Below, piece by piece: positions 8,270 through 16,889 of a stretch of 64,000 nt of DNA. The stretch lies in NCBI RefSeq assembly GCF_035610345.1, contig NZ_CP141212.1, positions 501,976 to 565,975 on the forward strand, in the 5' to 3' direction. The stretch comes from Sinorhizobium meliloti. GTDB lineage: Bacteria > Pseudomonadota > Alphaproteobacteria > Rhizobiales > Rhizobiaceae. The notes beneath the pieces are model-generated. The model saw only the letters and a list, made by a program, of their open reading frames with translations, was not told the origin of the DNA and searched no databases. A program made the translations under genes and the position numbers. The first letter of the stretch is position 1; each line of letters opens with the position of its first letter.

Positions 8270-8290
8270 CCTACGGAATCGGACCGTAGG
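8270..8290. promoter_or_regulatory. Perfect hairpin CCTACGG-N7-CCGTAGG before the MATE gene
   Basis: Seven-base perfect arms with a seven-base spacer, starting 17 bases after the CAP-protein stop codon and ending 10 bases before the MATE start, just ahead of its ribosome binding site GACAGGA. It could be an operator or a weak mRNA structure; there is no T-run for a terminator. Confidence 0.35.
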
Positions 8291-8299
8291 GACAGGATC

Positions 8300-9667
8300 A
8301 TGACAGCTACGCAAAGCCTCGAACGCGACACGGACAACCCCGAAGCCGGACCTTTCCTGGTCACCAACCGGCTTATCTTCTCGATCGCCCTGCCGATGAC
8401 GCTCGGCTTTCTGACGACGCCGCTGCTCGGCCTCGTCGACACGGCCGTCGTCGGCCGGCTCGGCAAGGCGGAGCTGCTCGCAGGTCTCGCGGTCGGCGCG
8501 GTGATGTTCGACCTCATCTTCACCACTTTCAATTTCCTGCGTGCCGCAACCACGGGTCTCGTCGCGCAAGCCTATGGACGGGGAGACCGGCGCGAACAGA
8601 AGGCGATCTTCTGGCGTTCGCTCATGATCGCGCTCGTCACCGGCGGCACCATCGTGCTTATATCGCCCATCCTGCTTTCCGCCGGCCTCTGGCTTATGGG
8701 GCCCGGTCCGGAGGTGGCGGAGGTGACGCGAACCTATTTCCTCTATCGCATCCTTTCCGGTCCGGCCGCCCTCGCCAACTACGCCATCCTCGGATTCGTG
8801 CTCGGGCGCGGCGAGGGCACGCTCGGCCTGATGCTGCAGACGCTGATCAACGGCACCAATATCGTACTCTCGATCCTGCTCGGCCTCGTTCTGGGCTGGG
8901 GCGTGGCCGGCGTCGCGATCGGCACCGTGGCGGGTGAGGTGATCGGCGCGCTTGCGGGTTTCGCAGTGGTCTACGGCCGCTTCGACAGGAAGGACGCGCC
9001 CGGTTGGGCGATGATCTTTGCCGGCGACCGCCTGAAGAAACTATTCGGCCTCAACCGCGATATCATGATCCGCTCGTTCGCCCTTCTGGCGGCCTTCACG
9101 CTCGTGACCCGGATCGGGACGTCCTTCGGGCCGGTGACGCTTGCGGCAAACGCCGTGCTGATGACGATCTTCCTTGTGGCCGGCTATTATCTCGACGGGC
9201 TTGCCACCGCGGCCGAGCAACTGACGGGCCGGTCGATCGGTGCCGGTTATCGCCCCGCTTTCGACCGGGTTCTGCGGATGACTGCCCTGTGGTCGCTGGG
9301 CCTCGCCGCATCGACCACGCTCGTCCTGCTCGCTTTCGGCAACACCGTGGTGAACATGCTGACGACTGCGCCGGACGTGCGCGCGCTCGCCTATGAATAT
9401 ATGCCATGGGCGGCCGTGACGGCGCTGACCGGCGCACTCGCCTTCCTGATGGACGGCGTCTTCATCGGTGCCGGCTGGTCGCGCGACATGCGCAATATGA
9501 TGCTGGCCGCCTTCATCGGCTACGTGGCGGCGCTTGCCGTGCTCGTCCCTGCCTTCGGCAATCACGGTCTATGGGCCGCGCTCAACCTTTTCCTGCTGCT
9601 GCGCGGCGCTTTCCTGCTGCTGATGGTGCCGCGCCGGGCGGCTCAGACGTTCCGGCCGCTCCAGTAG
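8300..9667 (+). CDS. MATE family efflux transporter (DinF-like)
   Basis: A 455-residue inner-membrane transporter with about 12 hydrophobic segments in two homologous halves. The start of the first helix, LIFSIALPMTLGFLTTPLLGLVDTAVVGRLG, is the typical MATE/DinF N-terminus, and TTGLVAQAYGRGD follows in the first intracellular loop. MATE proteins export cationic or hydrophobic compounds by sodium or proton antiport; the substrate is unknown. The ATG is preceded by GACAGGATC. Its last 25 bases overlap the convergent pyrD gene. It follows the CAP lipoprotein gene by 46 bases and may be co-transcribed with it. Confidence 0.87.
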   Translation: MTATQSLERDTDNPEAGPFLVTNRLIFSIALPMTLGFLTTPLLGLVDTAVVGRLGKAELLAGLAVGAVMFDLIFTTFNFLRAATTGLVAQAYGRGDRREQKAIFWRSLMIALVTGGTIVLISPILLSAGLWLMGPGPEVAEVTRTYFLYRILSGPAALANYAILGFVLGRGEGTLGLMLQTLINGTNIVLSILLGLVLGWGVAGVAIGTVAGEVIGALAGFAVVYGRFDRKDAPGWAMIFAGDRLKKLFGLNRDIMIRSFALLAAFTLVTRIGTSFGPVTLAANAVLMTIFLVAGYYLDGLATAAEQLTGRSIGAGYRPAFDRVLRMTALWSLGLAASTTLVLLAFGNTVVNMLTTAPDVRALAYEYMPWAAVTALTGALAFLMDGVFIGAGWSRDMRNMMLAAFIGYVAALAVLVPAFGNHGLWAALNLFLLLRGAFLLLMVPRRAAQTFRPLQ

Positions 9668-10731
9668 TCGAGCCGGCTGTCGCGTATGTCGCGGATCGAG
9701 GCAAGTTTCTCGCGCTCGCAAAGGGCCGAGAGGCCGCGCACGATCCGGCCGGGCAATCCCGGTCCCTCATAGACCATGCAGGAATAAAGCTGGACGAGAT
9801 CGGCTCCGGCGCGGATCTTTTCCGCTGCGGTTTCCGCCGAGCACACGCCGCCGACCCCGATGATCGGCAAGTGCGGTCCTACCCGCTTGCGCATCCGGGC
9901 GAGCACTGCCGTCGATTTCTCGAAGAGCGGCTTTCCGGAAAGGCCGCCGGCTTCGTTGGCCTGGCGCCGGTCCTTCAGACCCTCGCGCGAAAGCGTCGTG
10001 TTGGAAACGATCAACCCGTCCAGACGATGCGCCAGCACCTCGGCTGCGATGTCGTCCATGCCTTCTTCGGTCAGGTCCGGAGCGATCTTGAGGAAGACCG
10101 GAACCTGTCGGCCGCTTTTTCGCGCCTCATCGTCCCGGGCGGAAAGCACGGCCGAAAGCAGCGCCGAGAGACTCTCGCGCGCCTGCAGATCGCGCAGGCC
10201 CGGCGTGTTGGGCGAGGAGATGTTGGCGGTGAAATAGCGTGCCACCGAATGGAAGGTATGGATGCCTGTCACGTAGTCGGCGATCCGGTCGGCGCTGTCC
10301 TTGTTGGCGCCGATATTGACGCCGATCAGCGCCTCGCGCGAGCAGGCCTTGAGCCGCGCCAGCGCCGCCCCGTGCCCCTCGTTGTTGAAGCCGAGCCGGT
10401 TGATCACCGCCTCGTCCTCGACGAGCCGGAAGAGCCGCGGCTTGTCGTTGCCCGGCTGCGGCCTCGGCGTCACCGTGCCGATCTCGGTAAAGCCGAAGCC
10501 GATCTTCAGCAGCGCTTCCGGGACTTCGGCATTCTTGTCATAGCCGGCGGCCATGCCGACTGGGTTGGGAAAAACGAGGCCCGCCACGGTTTGCCCGAGC
10601 CGGGGGTCCGCCGGCGCGGCGCAGCTCGGCACCAGGCCGCCTTTCAGCGCCTTGATCGAAAGGCCGTGTGCCGCTTCCGGATCGAAGAGGAAGAGGCCGC
10701 GCCGTGCGAGGTGCTCCAACCGGCGGATCAT
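9643..10731 (-). CDS. pyrD: Dihydroorotate dehydrogenase (quinone), class 2
   Basis: A 362-residue FMN enzyme that oxidises dihydroorotate to orotate with a quinone acceptor in pyrimidine synthesis, attached to the inner membrane. The N-terminal helices (IRRLEHLARRGLFLFDPEAAHGL) are the class 2 membrane-binding extension. Further signatures are GLVFPNPVGMAAGYDKNAEV, EIGTVTPRPQPGN, FNNEGHGAALARL, ISSPNTPGLRDLQ with the catalytic serine context, and the FMN-phosphate site PIIGVGGVCSAETAAEKIRAGAD. The start at 10731 is fixed by the ATGA overlap with the stop codon of the DUF952 gene, which shows translational coupling. The 3' end overlaps the MATE gene on the other strand by 25 bases. Confidence 0.95.
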   Translation of the reverse strand: MIRRLEHLARRGLFLFDPEAAHGLSIKALKGGLVPSCAAPADPRLGQTVAGLVFPNPVGMAAGYDKNAEVPEALLKIGFGFTEIGTVTPRPQPGNDKPRLFRLVEDEAVINRLGFNNEGHGAALARLKACSREALIGVNIGANKDSADRIADYVTGIHTFHSVARYFTANISSPNTPGLRDLQARESLSALLSAVLSARDDEARKSGRQVPVFLKIAPDLTEEGMDDIAAEVLAHRLDGLIVSNTTLSREGLKDRRQANEAGGLSGKPLFEKSTAVLARMRKRVGPHLPIIGVGGVCSAETAAEKIRAGADLVQLYSCMVYEGPGLPGRIVRGLSALCEREKLASIRDIRDSRLDYWSGRNV

Positions 10732-11075
10732 GGGGCGAGTTCCGGGAAGCTGTGCTGACCGTCCGGCCGCAGCGGCAGGGGCTTCTCCCACAATACGGCG
10801 TCAAGCGGGAGCGGAGCGTAAAGATGCGGAAACAGCGCGCCGCCGCGAGAGGGCTCATAGACGAGTTTGTCGCCCAGCGCCGGCGCGTCGACCGCAACGA
10901 GCAGCAGGTCGCCCTGACCCTCGAAATGCCGGGAGGCGGTTTCGACGACCTGGTCCCGGGTCGAAAAATGAATGAACCCGTCGGCGAGATCGACGGGCGC
11001 GCCTGCAAACGCGCCGGTCCGCCGCGCCTCCTGCCATAGAAGTGCCGGAACGATCTTGTATATGGTAGCGTTCAT
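10728..11075 (-). CDS. DUF952 family protein
   Basis: A 115-residue protein of the DUF952 family, small alpha/beta proteins of the ADP-ribosyltransferase-like type. Conserved features visible are the start IYKIVPALLWQEARRTG, DGFIHFSTRDQVVETASRHF in the middle, and FPHLYAPLPLDAV near the end. Its biochemical role is not established. The ATG at 11075 begins the family-like sequence; the frame extends 25 codons upstream without family features. Its stop codon overlaps the pyrD start (ATGA), a common DUF952-pyrD arrangement in rhizobia as I recall, so the two are one operon. Confidence 0.85.
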   Translation of the reverse strand: MNATIYKIVPALLWQEARRTGAFAGAPVDLADGFIHFSTRDQVVETASRHFEGQGDLLLVAVDAPALGDKLVYEPSRGGALFPHLYAPLPLDAVLWEKPLPLRPDGQHSFPELAP

Positions 11076-11195
11076 CTTTGTTCGCTTATCCGTCGTGAGC
11101 ATGAGTGATGGCCTTGCCGCAAATATCGGCGCCTGTCCACCGCACAGCATGAGATCGAGGCGGATTTTCCGTAAGCATTCAACGGAGAGAACGTC

Positions 11196-11633
11196 ATGAG
11201 ACAGGCAGTCGCAATACTCGCAGTCGGGTTGGGGTTCGGTCTCATTGCCCCGGCGGCTGCGCAGGAAGCCTCGCCCGGCCGCTACAGCATGCAGAAGTCG
11301 GAAACGGGATTAGCCCGGCTCGACACCGAGACCGGCGAGGTCACCTTGTGCCAGGAAAAGGGCGGGGAGCTCATCTGCAGGATGGCGGCCGACGAGAGAG
11401 CCGCATTCGAGCGCGAACTCGACCTCCTCACAAGTCGCATCGAAGCGCTGGAAAAGGCCGTGGAAAGCGGTGAAACCGCGGCCGAACCGGCGCTACCCGA
11501 CGATGAAGAGATTGACCGGGCAATGAGCATCATGGAAAGAATGGTGCGCAAGTTCATGGGAATCGTGAAGGAATTCGAGGACAAGGGCAGCGATTCCGCC
11601 GACGAGGGTGAGAATCTGCCGCAGAAGACCTGA
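11196..11633 (+). CDS. Exported coiled-coil protein of unknown function
   Basis: A 145-residue protein with a clear signal peptide (hydrophobic run VAILAVGLGFGLIAPAAA, likely cleavage after AAAQ at about residue 22). The mature part has a small motif with two cysteines, RLDTETGEVTLCQEKGGELIC, which looks like a beta hairpin found in several rhizobial exported proteins. A heptad-like acidic coiled coil follows (residues about 65-95) and then a charged tail. I do not recognise a named family with a known role. The ATG has a purine-rich upstream region (GGAGAGAACGTC). It diverges from the DUF952-pyrD operon. Confidence 0.72.
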   Translation: MRQAVAILAVGLGFGLIAPAAAQEASPGRYSMQKSETGLARLDTETGEVTLCQEKGGELICRMAADERAAFERELDLLTSRIEALEKAVESGETAAEPALPDDEEIDRAMSIMERMVRKFMGIVKEFEDKGSDSADEGENLPQKT

Positions 11634-11773
11634 AAACGAGCGGTGACGTGCTGGAGGGCACGCGCCGCGCATGTTTCCCTGAAACAGGGATCATTTGGGA
11701 ATAAGATGATACGGCAGATCCACAGCGCAAAGCTGCAGGATGGCAGCCGAGGCTCTTGGGAGGGAGCGTCATC

Positions 11774-12421
11774 ATGCCGGAAATGACCATCATCATCGCC
11801 GACGACCACCCGCTCTTTCGTGGCGCAATGCGCCAGGCGCTGAGCGGCATGGCGGGCGCACCGGCCATCGTCGAGGCCGGAGATTTCGCCGCTGCGCGCA
11901 GGGCTGCGGCCGACAACCCGGACGCCGATCTGATGCTGCTCGACCTGACGATGCCGGGCGTGAGCGGGCTTTCGGGGCTGATCGCGCTGCGTGCCGAGTT
12001 TCCGAGCCTGCCCGTGATGATAGTCTCGGCCCATGACGATCCGGCGACCATCCATCGTGCGCTCGACCTGGGCGCGGCAGGGTTCCTGTCCAAATCGGCC
12101 GGTATCGAGGAAATCCGTGAAGGCATCGCAAAGGTGATGGCCGGCGAGGTGTTCGTCCCGGCCGGTTACGACCAGAACCAGGAATACGAGCCGGAGGTTG
12201 CCGACCTGCTGCACCGGCTGCAGACATTGACGCCGCAGCAGTCCCGCGTCCTCTCGATGCTCGCCGAGGGGCTGCTCAACAAGCAGATCGCCTATGAACT
12301 CGGCGTCTCCGAGGCGACGATCAAGGCGCATGTCTCGGCGATCCTCCTGAAGCTCAACGTCGACAGCCGTACACAGGCGGTGATCCAGCTATCGAAGCTG
12401 GGGACGGTCGCGGCGGCCTGA
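11774..12421 (+). CDS. NarL/LuxR-type response regulator
   Basis: A 215-residue two-domain response regulator. The receiver domain has the acidic pair DD at 10-11, the phospho-acceptor Asp57 (LMLLDLTMPG) and the conserved lysine in SKSAG at about 107. The C-terminal LuxR-type DNA-binding domain starts at LTPQQSRVLSMLAEGL and includes the recognition helix SEATIKAHVSAIL. The ATG at 11774 is preferred because AGGGAG precedes it by about seven bases; the frame allows an earlier GTG or ATG without a good site. It converges on a large SLC5-type hybrid kinase gene across a repeat element. Regulators of this ErbR/AgmR-like type are often partnered with such kinases, so a functional pair is inferred. 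Confidence 0.88.
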   Translation: MPEMTIIIADDHPLFRGAMRQALSGMAGAPAIVEAGDFAAARRAAADNPDADLMLLDLTMPGVSGLSGLIALRAEFPSLPVMIVSAHDDPATIHRALDLGAAGFLSKSAGIEEIREGIAKVMAGEVFVPAGYDQNQEYEPEVADLLHRLQTLTPQQSRVLSMLAEGLLNKQIAYELGVSEATIKAHVSAILLKLNVDSRTQAVIQLSKLGTVAAA

Positions 12422-12450
12422 GGCCGCCGCTCCCGACGCTGGAGATTTTT

Positions 12451-12573
12451 GCCCCTCATCCCGCTGCCGCGACCCTCTCCCCGTTTTTGAGGGGTGAGGG
12501 TGCGTCAGGAGTCGGCGGCTTGTCCCTTCGCCCCGCCTGGGGGAGAAGGTGGCCGGCAGGCCGGATGAGGGGC
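12451..12573. repeat. RIME-like mosaic palindromic repeat, copy 2
   Basis: Outer arms GCCCCTCATCC (12451-12461) and GGATGAGGGGC (12563-12573) enclose two inner hairpins (CCCTCTCCCC...GGGGTGAGGG and CCCTTCGCCCC...GGGGGAGAAGG). It is related to the element at 1701-1841 and lies exactly between two convergent genes, where it could also terminate transcription from both sides. Confidence 0.83.
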
Positions 12574-12602
12574 GATCCCGAGCTAAGCCAATTATCCCGC
12601 CG

Positions 12603-15600
12603 CTATTCCGCCGCGGCGCGTCCCGCCGCCGCAAGCTGCGTGAGCCAGGCGCGCAGAGCGGCCGGGCGGACGGGCTTGTGCTGCAGCGAGACGCCGTCCC
12701 GTTCGGCGGCGCCGCGCACTTCCGGTGACCGGTCGGCCGTTACCATGAGTGCGGGGATACTCTCCTGCCAGAGGCCGCGGATCGCGGCGATCGCCTCGAC
12801 ACCGGTGCCGTCGCCGAGGTGATAGTCGGCGACGATCGCGTCGGGACGCACGCTCAGTCTGCCGGGCGCCATTTCAGTGCAGGCGGCGAGCGACTCGGCG
12901 GTGGTCACGCTGCAGCCCCAGCCGCCGAGCAGCAGGGCCATGCCTTCGAGAATCTTCGGCTCGTTGTCGATGCAGATGACGTTCAGCCCGGCCAGTGCTT
13001 CGCTCGTTTTCGCCGCTGCGACGGGTTGCGGTCTGACCCTGCCGCCGGCGCTCTTGTCGAGCGGCACGCTGACCTTGAAGCCGGTGCCTTTTCCCGGCTT
13101 CGATTGCAGGCCGACCGGGTGATTGAGAACCCGCGAGATGCGGTCGACGATGGAGAGACCGAGGCCGAGCCCCGACGCGGTTCGCGCGCCTTCTTCGAGG
13201 CGCGCGAATTCCTTGAAGACGGTGCGGAATTTCGATGTTGGAATTCCGATGCCCGAATCGAGGACTTCGATCGTCGCCGTCTGTCCGTGCCGGCGCACGC
13301 CCACCAGCACCTTGCCCCGGAGTGTGTATTTTATGGCGTTCGATACGAGGTTCTGGACGAGGCGCCGGAGCAGGTTCGGATCGCTGCGCGCCGCGAGCGA
13401 TGTCGGCATGATGACGAGTTGGATATCCTTCGCCCTCGCCATCGGCGCAAAGTCCGTCTCGATCCGCCTGAGCAATTCGTCGAGCGGCACGGATTGCAGG
13501 CGCGGCTTCATCGCGCCGGTGTCGAGCCGCGAAATGTCGAGCACGGCGCCGAGGATGGCTTCCACCGATTCGAGCGATGAATCGATGTTCTGCACCAGCG
13601 CCCGGTTGTCGGAATCTCCGAGTCGCTCGACCAGCGACGAGGAGTAGAGCCGTGCCGCGTTCAAGGGCTGCAGGATGTCGTGACCGGCAGCGGCAAAGAA
13701 GCGGGTCTTGCCGATATTCGCCTCCTCGGCGGCCGCCCTTGCCTCGCCCAGTTCGCGGTTGACGCGTGTGAGTTCTCCCGTCCGCTCGGCGACGCGCAGT
13801 TCCAGCGTTTCGTTCGCCTGTTTGAGCGCCATGTCGGCCGCGACGCGCTGGGTTATATCGGTGTAGGTCGTGACGATGCCCTTGTCGGGCATGGCATTGC
13901 TTCTGACCTCCAGGATGCGGGCGCCGCCTTCGAGTTCGAGCAGGAACGGCTTGTCGAGCGTCAGGAAGTTGGCGATCAGCGCCTTCTCCTCATCCTGGCG
14001 GACATCCCCGCGGCGGGCAAGGATCGCGACGATGTCGGCCAGCGGAAAGCCCACCTGTCCGGCGGCCTCGGGGAGATCCAGGAGTTCCCGGAAACGGCGG
14101 TTCCAGATGATGAGATTGTTGGCGTTGTCGAAGACGGCAATGCCCTGGTCCATCTGCGAGAGTGCCGTATGCAGCATGTCCTGGTTGTATTGGAGCGCCT
14201 CGCTTGCCTGGTCGAGCAGCCAGGCGGTGTCGGAGGAGGTGTCGTCCATGCGCTGCAGGACAAGTGAAAGGACGAGCCGGGCGGAAGACGAGCCGATCGC
14301 GCTGCCGAGCAATTGTTCCGAGAAGTGGACAAGGGCCATGTCGGCGGAGGCGTTGTCGTCGAGCCAGCGGCCGGATTGCTGTTCATAGGTATGGAAGGAG
14401 CGCTGCATGCGCTCCTCGCCCATGTAACGGCCGATCGTCGTCTTGAGGTCGCGCACCGTCACCTTGGTCTTGCGCCCGCGGAAGGTCCGCTCGGTGCGTG
14501 AGCGGCGGGTGATGAAGACGCCCGCCTGGAAACGCTCCAAGGGTTTGGGCGCGCGTGTCAGCGAACCCACGATATAGGCCGCGACATTGACGAGCATGCT
14601 GAGAGCCGTCGCATTTACCAGCGGGTCTGAATGGGAGCCGGAGAAGAGATCGGCGAAGGGCAGCAGGAAGCTGAGCACCGTGGAGGCGATGTGGGAATTG
14701 TCCGGCCCGCCGAGGCTCGGCAGGAAAAGGACATAGGCCCAGACGAGGAAGCCGCTGACCATCCCGGCGATCGCGCCGCGGGCATTGGCCTGCCGCCAGA
14801 CGAGACCGCCGAGGAGCGCCGGCGCCATCTGCGCGATGGCGGCGAAGGAGAGCAGTCCGAGCGAGGCAAGCCCGGCGCTGATATCGGCGGCGCGATAATA
14901 GCCGTAGCCGAGGAAGAGGACGACGAAGATCGCCGTTCGGCGGATATTGAGGAGCGTACCGGCCATGTCCTCCTGGAGAGAGCCGCGGGTGCCGAGCCTG
15001 CGGCGCAGGAATACCGGCATGACGATGTCGTTCGAAACCATGATCGAGAGCGCGACCGAAGCGACGATGACCATGGCGGTCGCCGCGGAGAAGCCGCCGA
15101 TGAAGGTGAAAAGCGTGACGAGCGGCACGTCGCCGGCAAGCGGCAGTGCCAGAAGATAGAGATCCGCATTGCCGGAGCCGGAGAAGGTCAGGATGCCGGC
15201 GATCGCGATCGGCAGGACGAAGGCGTTGATTGCGATCAGATAGAGCGGGAAGAGGATGCCCGCCGTGCGCAGTTCGTTATCGGTGCGGTTTTCCACGACC
15301 GTCACGTGGAATTGCCGGGGAAGCATGATGATGCCGAAGGCGGAAAGCGCGATCATCAGAATCCAGCGCGCGACCGGCGTCTGGTATTCGAGCGCGGCGA
15401 GCACCGTGGGACTCTGCTGCGCTTCCGCCCATAGATTTGCAGGCCCGCCGAACAGGAAGAAGACGATATAGATGCCCACAGTGAGCATCGCCACGAGCTT
15501 GACGACCGATTCCATCGCGATCGCGAGGATCAAGCCGTCCTGGTGTTCCGTCGCATCCGTGTGGCGCGTACCGAAGACGATCGCGAAACAGGCGAGAAAG

Positions 15601-16109
15601 AGCGTGACCAGAAGCGGCAGGTCGACGAAGTTCTCGCCCGAGCCTATGCCGTAGTCGCTCGTGTCGATCATCGTGGCGACCGAACTCGACACCGCCTTGA
15701 GCTGCAATGCGATATAGGGAATGGCCCCGACGAGCGAGATCAGCGCGACGATTGCCGCAACGGCCGGGTTCTTGCCGTAGCGCGCAGCCACGAAATCGGC
15801 GACGGAGGTTAGCTTTTCGGTCTTGGCGAGCCGGACGATGCGGCGGATCAGCGGCATGCCGAACGTGAACATCAGGATCGGGCCGATGTAGATGCCGGTG
15901 AATTCGAGTCCGCGCTCCGCCGCAAGGCCGACGCCGCCGAAATAGGTCCAGGAGGTGCAGTAGATCGCCAGGCTCAGCGCATAGACGAGCGGCCTGCCCT
16001 TCTCGGCAATCTTGTTTCGTCTGGCTCGCCGGTCGCCATAGCTTGCAACTGCGAAGAGCAGCAGCAGATAGGCGAAGGCCGAGGCAAAAATGACCGAACC
16101 CGAAAGCAT
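12603..16109 (-). CDS. Hybrid histidine kinase with SLC5-type transporter domain
   Basis: A 1168-residue membrane sensor. Residues about 1-520 form a sodium/solute symporter-like (SLC5, PutP-type) domain with about 13 hydrophobic segments. A PAS domain follows (about 640-740; FDNANNLIIWNRRFRELL), then a coiled linker, the DHp helix with the phospho-histidine near 809 (AAGHDILQPLNAARLYSS), a HATPase domain (NAIKY, LDSGIGIP, SGLGLGLSIV) and a C-terminal receiver with Asp near 1093 (IVADYHLGDGTG). This is the CbrA/ErcS-like type in which the transporter domain probably senses or couples to a solute. The start has a strong site (GGAGGAGTGAGGC). The convergent NarL-type regulator is its likely partner; the signal is unknown. 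Confidence 0.9.
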   Translation of the reverse strand: MLSGSVIFASAFAYLLLLFAVASYGDRRARRNKIAEKGRPLVYALSLAIYCTSWTYFGGVGLAAERGLEFTGIYIGPILMFTFGMPLIRRIVRLAKTEKLTSVADFVAARYGKNPAVAAIVALISLVGAIPYIALQLKAVSSSVATMIDTSDYGIGSGENFVDLPLLVTLFLACFAIVFGTRHTDATEHQDGLILAIAMESVVKLVAMLTVGIYIVFFLFGGPANLWAEAQQSPTVLAALEYQTPVARWILMIALSAFGIIMLPRQFHVTVVENRTDNELRTAGILFPLYLIAINAFVLPIAIAGILTFSGSGNADLYLLALPLAGDVPLVTLFTFIGGFSAATAMVIVASVALSIMVSNDIVMPVFLRRRLGTRGSLQEDMAGTLLNIRRTAIFVVLFLGYGYYRAADISAGLASLGLLSFAAIAQMAPALLGGLVWRQANARGAIAGMVSGFLVWAYVLFLPSLGGPDNSHIASTVLSFLLPFADLFSGSHSDPLVNATALSMLVNVAAYIVGSLTRAPKPLERFQAGVFITRRSRTERTFRGRKTKVTVRDLKTTIGRYMGEERMQRSFHTYEQQSGRWLDDNASADMALVHFSEQLLGSAIGSSSARLVLSLVLQRMDDTSSDTAWLLDQASEALQYNQDMLHTALSQMDQGIAVFDNANNLIIWNRRFRELLDLPEAAGQVGFPLADIVAILARRGDVRQDEEKALIANFLTLDKPFLLELEGGARILEVRSNAMPDKGIVTTYTDITQRVAADMALKQANETLELRVAERTGELTRVNRELGEARAAAEEANIGKTRFFAAAGHDILQPLNAARLYSSSLVERLGDSDNRALVQNIDSSLESVEAILGAVLDISRLDTGAMKPRLQSVPLDELLRRIETDFAPMARAKDIQLVIMPTSLAARSDPNLLRRLVQNLVSNAIKYTLRGKVLVGVRRHGQTATIEVLDSGIGIPTSKFRTVFKEFARLEEGARTASGLGLGLSIVDRISRVLNHPVGLQSKPGKGTGFKVSVPLDKSAGGRVRPQPVAAAKTSEALAGLNVICIDNEPKILEGMALLLGGWGCSVTTAESLAACTEMAPGRLSVRPDAIVADYHLGDGTGVEAIAAIRGLWQESIPALMVTADRSPEVRGAAERDGVSLQHKPVRPAALRAWLTQLAAAGRAAAE

Positions 16110-16327
16110 GCCTCACTCCTCCGCTGCCAGCATAGGGCAAGTCCATTTGGTTGGAAATCGGCGGTGCATCAGTCTTAAGTTCAAGATAATGCGCCGATAT
16201 CCGCAACGCTTGACCAAATGCAAGGAGTGCGATTTCCTCACGCGGGGCTTTGGTCTAGATTCCTACCGGCGGTTGCCGCGCAAGACAGGTGCGGGTGGAC
16301 GTTCGGGGGTATTTCGAGGAGAGAGGC

Positions 16328-16756
16328 ATGCTGAACGAATTCAAGGAGTTTATCGCCCGCGGCAACGTCATGGACCTTGCGGTCGGCGTGATCATCGGTG
16401 CGGCCTTTAGCAAGATCGTCGATTCGGTCGTCAACGACCTCGTCATGCCGGTCGTGGGAGCGATCACCGGCGGCGGCTTCGACTTCTCCAACTATTTCCT
16501 GCCGCTCTCCGCCAGTGTTACCGCGCCGACGCTCGCAGCCGCACGCGAACAGGGCGCGGTCTTTGCCTATGGCAATTTCATCACGGTGCTCATCAACTTC
16601 CTGATTCTCGCCTGGATCATCTTCCTGCTGATCAAGCTCGTGAATCGCGCGCGTGCGTCGGTGGAAAGGGATAAGGCGCCGCCCCCGTCCGCACCTCCGC
16701 CGCAGGACATCCTGCTTCTCTCCGAAATTCGCGATCTCCTGAAGCAGCGCGCCTGA
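16328..16756 (+). CDS. mscL: Large-conductance mechanosensitive channel MscL
   Basis: A 142-residue inner-membrane channel that opens under membrane tension and releases solutes during osmotic downshock. The N-terminal amphipathic helix [31 protein letters not shown] is the strongest family signature, followed by the pore-lining first helix and [14 protein letters not shown]. The second membrane helix is [24 protein letters not shown], and the C-terminal bundle ends [11 protein letters not shown]. Length and architecture are normal. The start at 16328 fits the conserved MLNEF beginning and the GAGGAGAGAGG ribosome binding site. It diverges from the hybrid kinase gene. Confidence 0.96.
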   Translation: MLNEFKEFIARGNVMDLAVGVIIGAAFSKIVDSVVNDLVMPVVGAITGGGFDFSNYFLPLSASVTAPTLAAAREQGAVFAYGNFITVLINFLILAWIIFLLIKLVNRARASVERDKAPPPSAPPPQDILLLSEIRDLLKQRA

Positions 16757-16865
16757 GACGCGGATCACGCGGCGGTCCGGTGCCGCCGAGTGATGGAAAC
16801 ATCACAAAATTCGATAAACAGGTCAGAGAAATTCGCGTGATCGCCGACGCCAAAGCGTCTAGAAA

Positions 16866-16889
16866 CGGCGGGCAATCAGGAGCCCGCCG
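16866..16889 (+). promoter_or_regulatory. Hairpin displaying the ribosome binding site of the aminotransferase
   Basis: Perfect eight-base arms CGGCGGGC (16866-16873) and GCCCGCCG (16882-16889) end immediately before the ATG at 16890. The ribosome binding site AGGAG sits in the loop and the first base of the right arm. The GC-only stem should be stable in mRNA, so it may modulate translation initiation. Confidence 0.5.
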
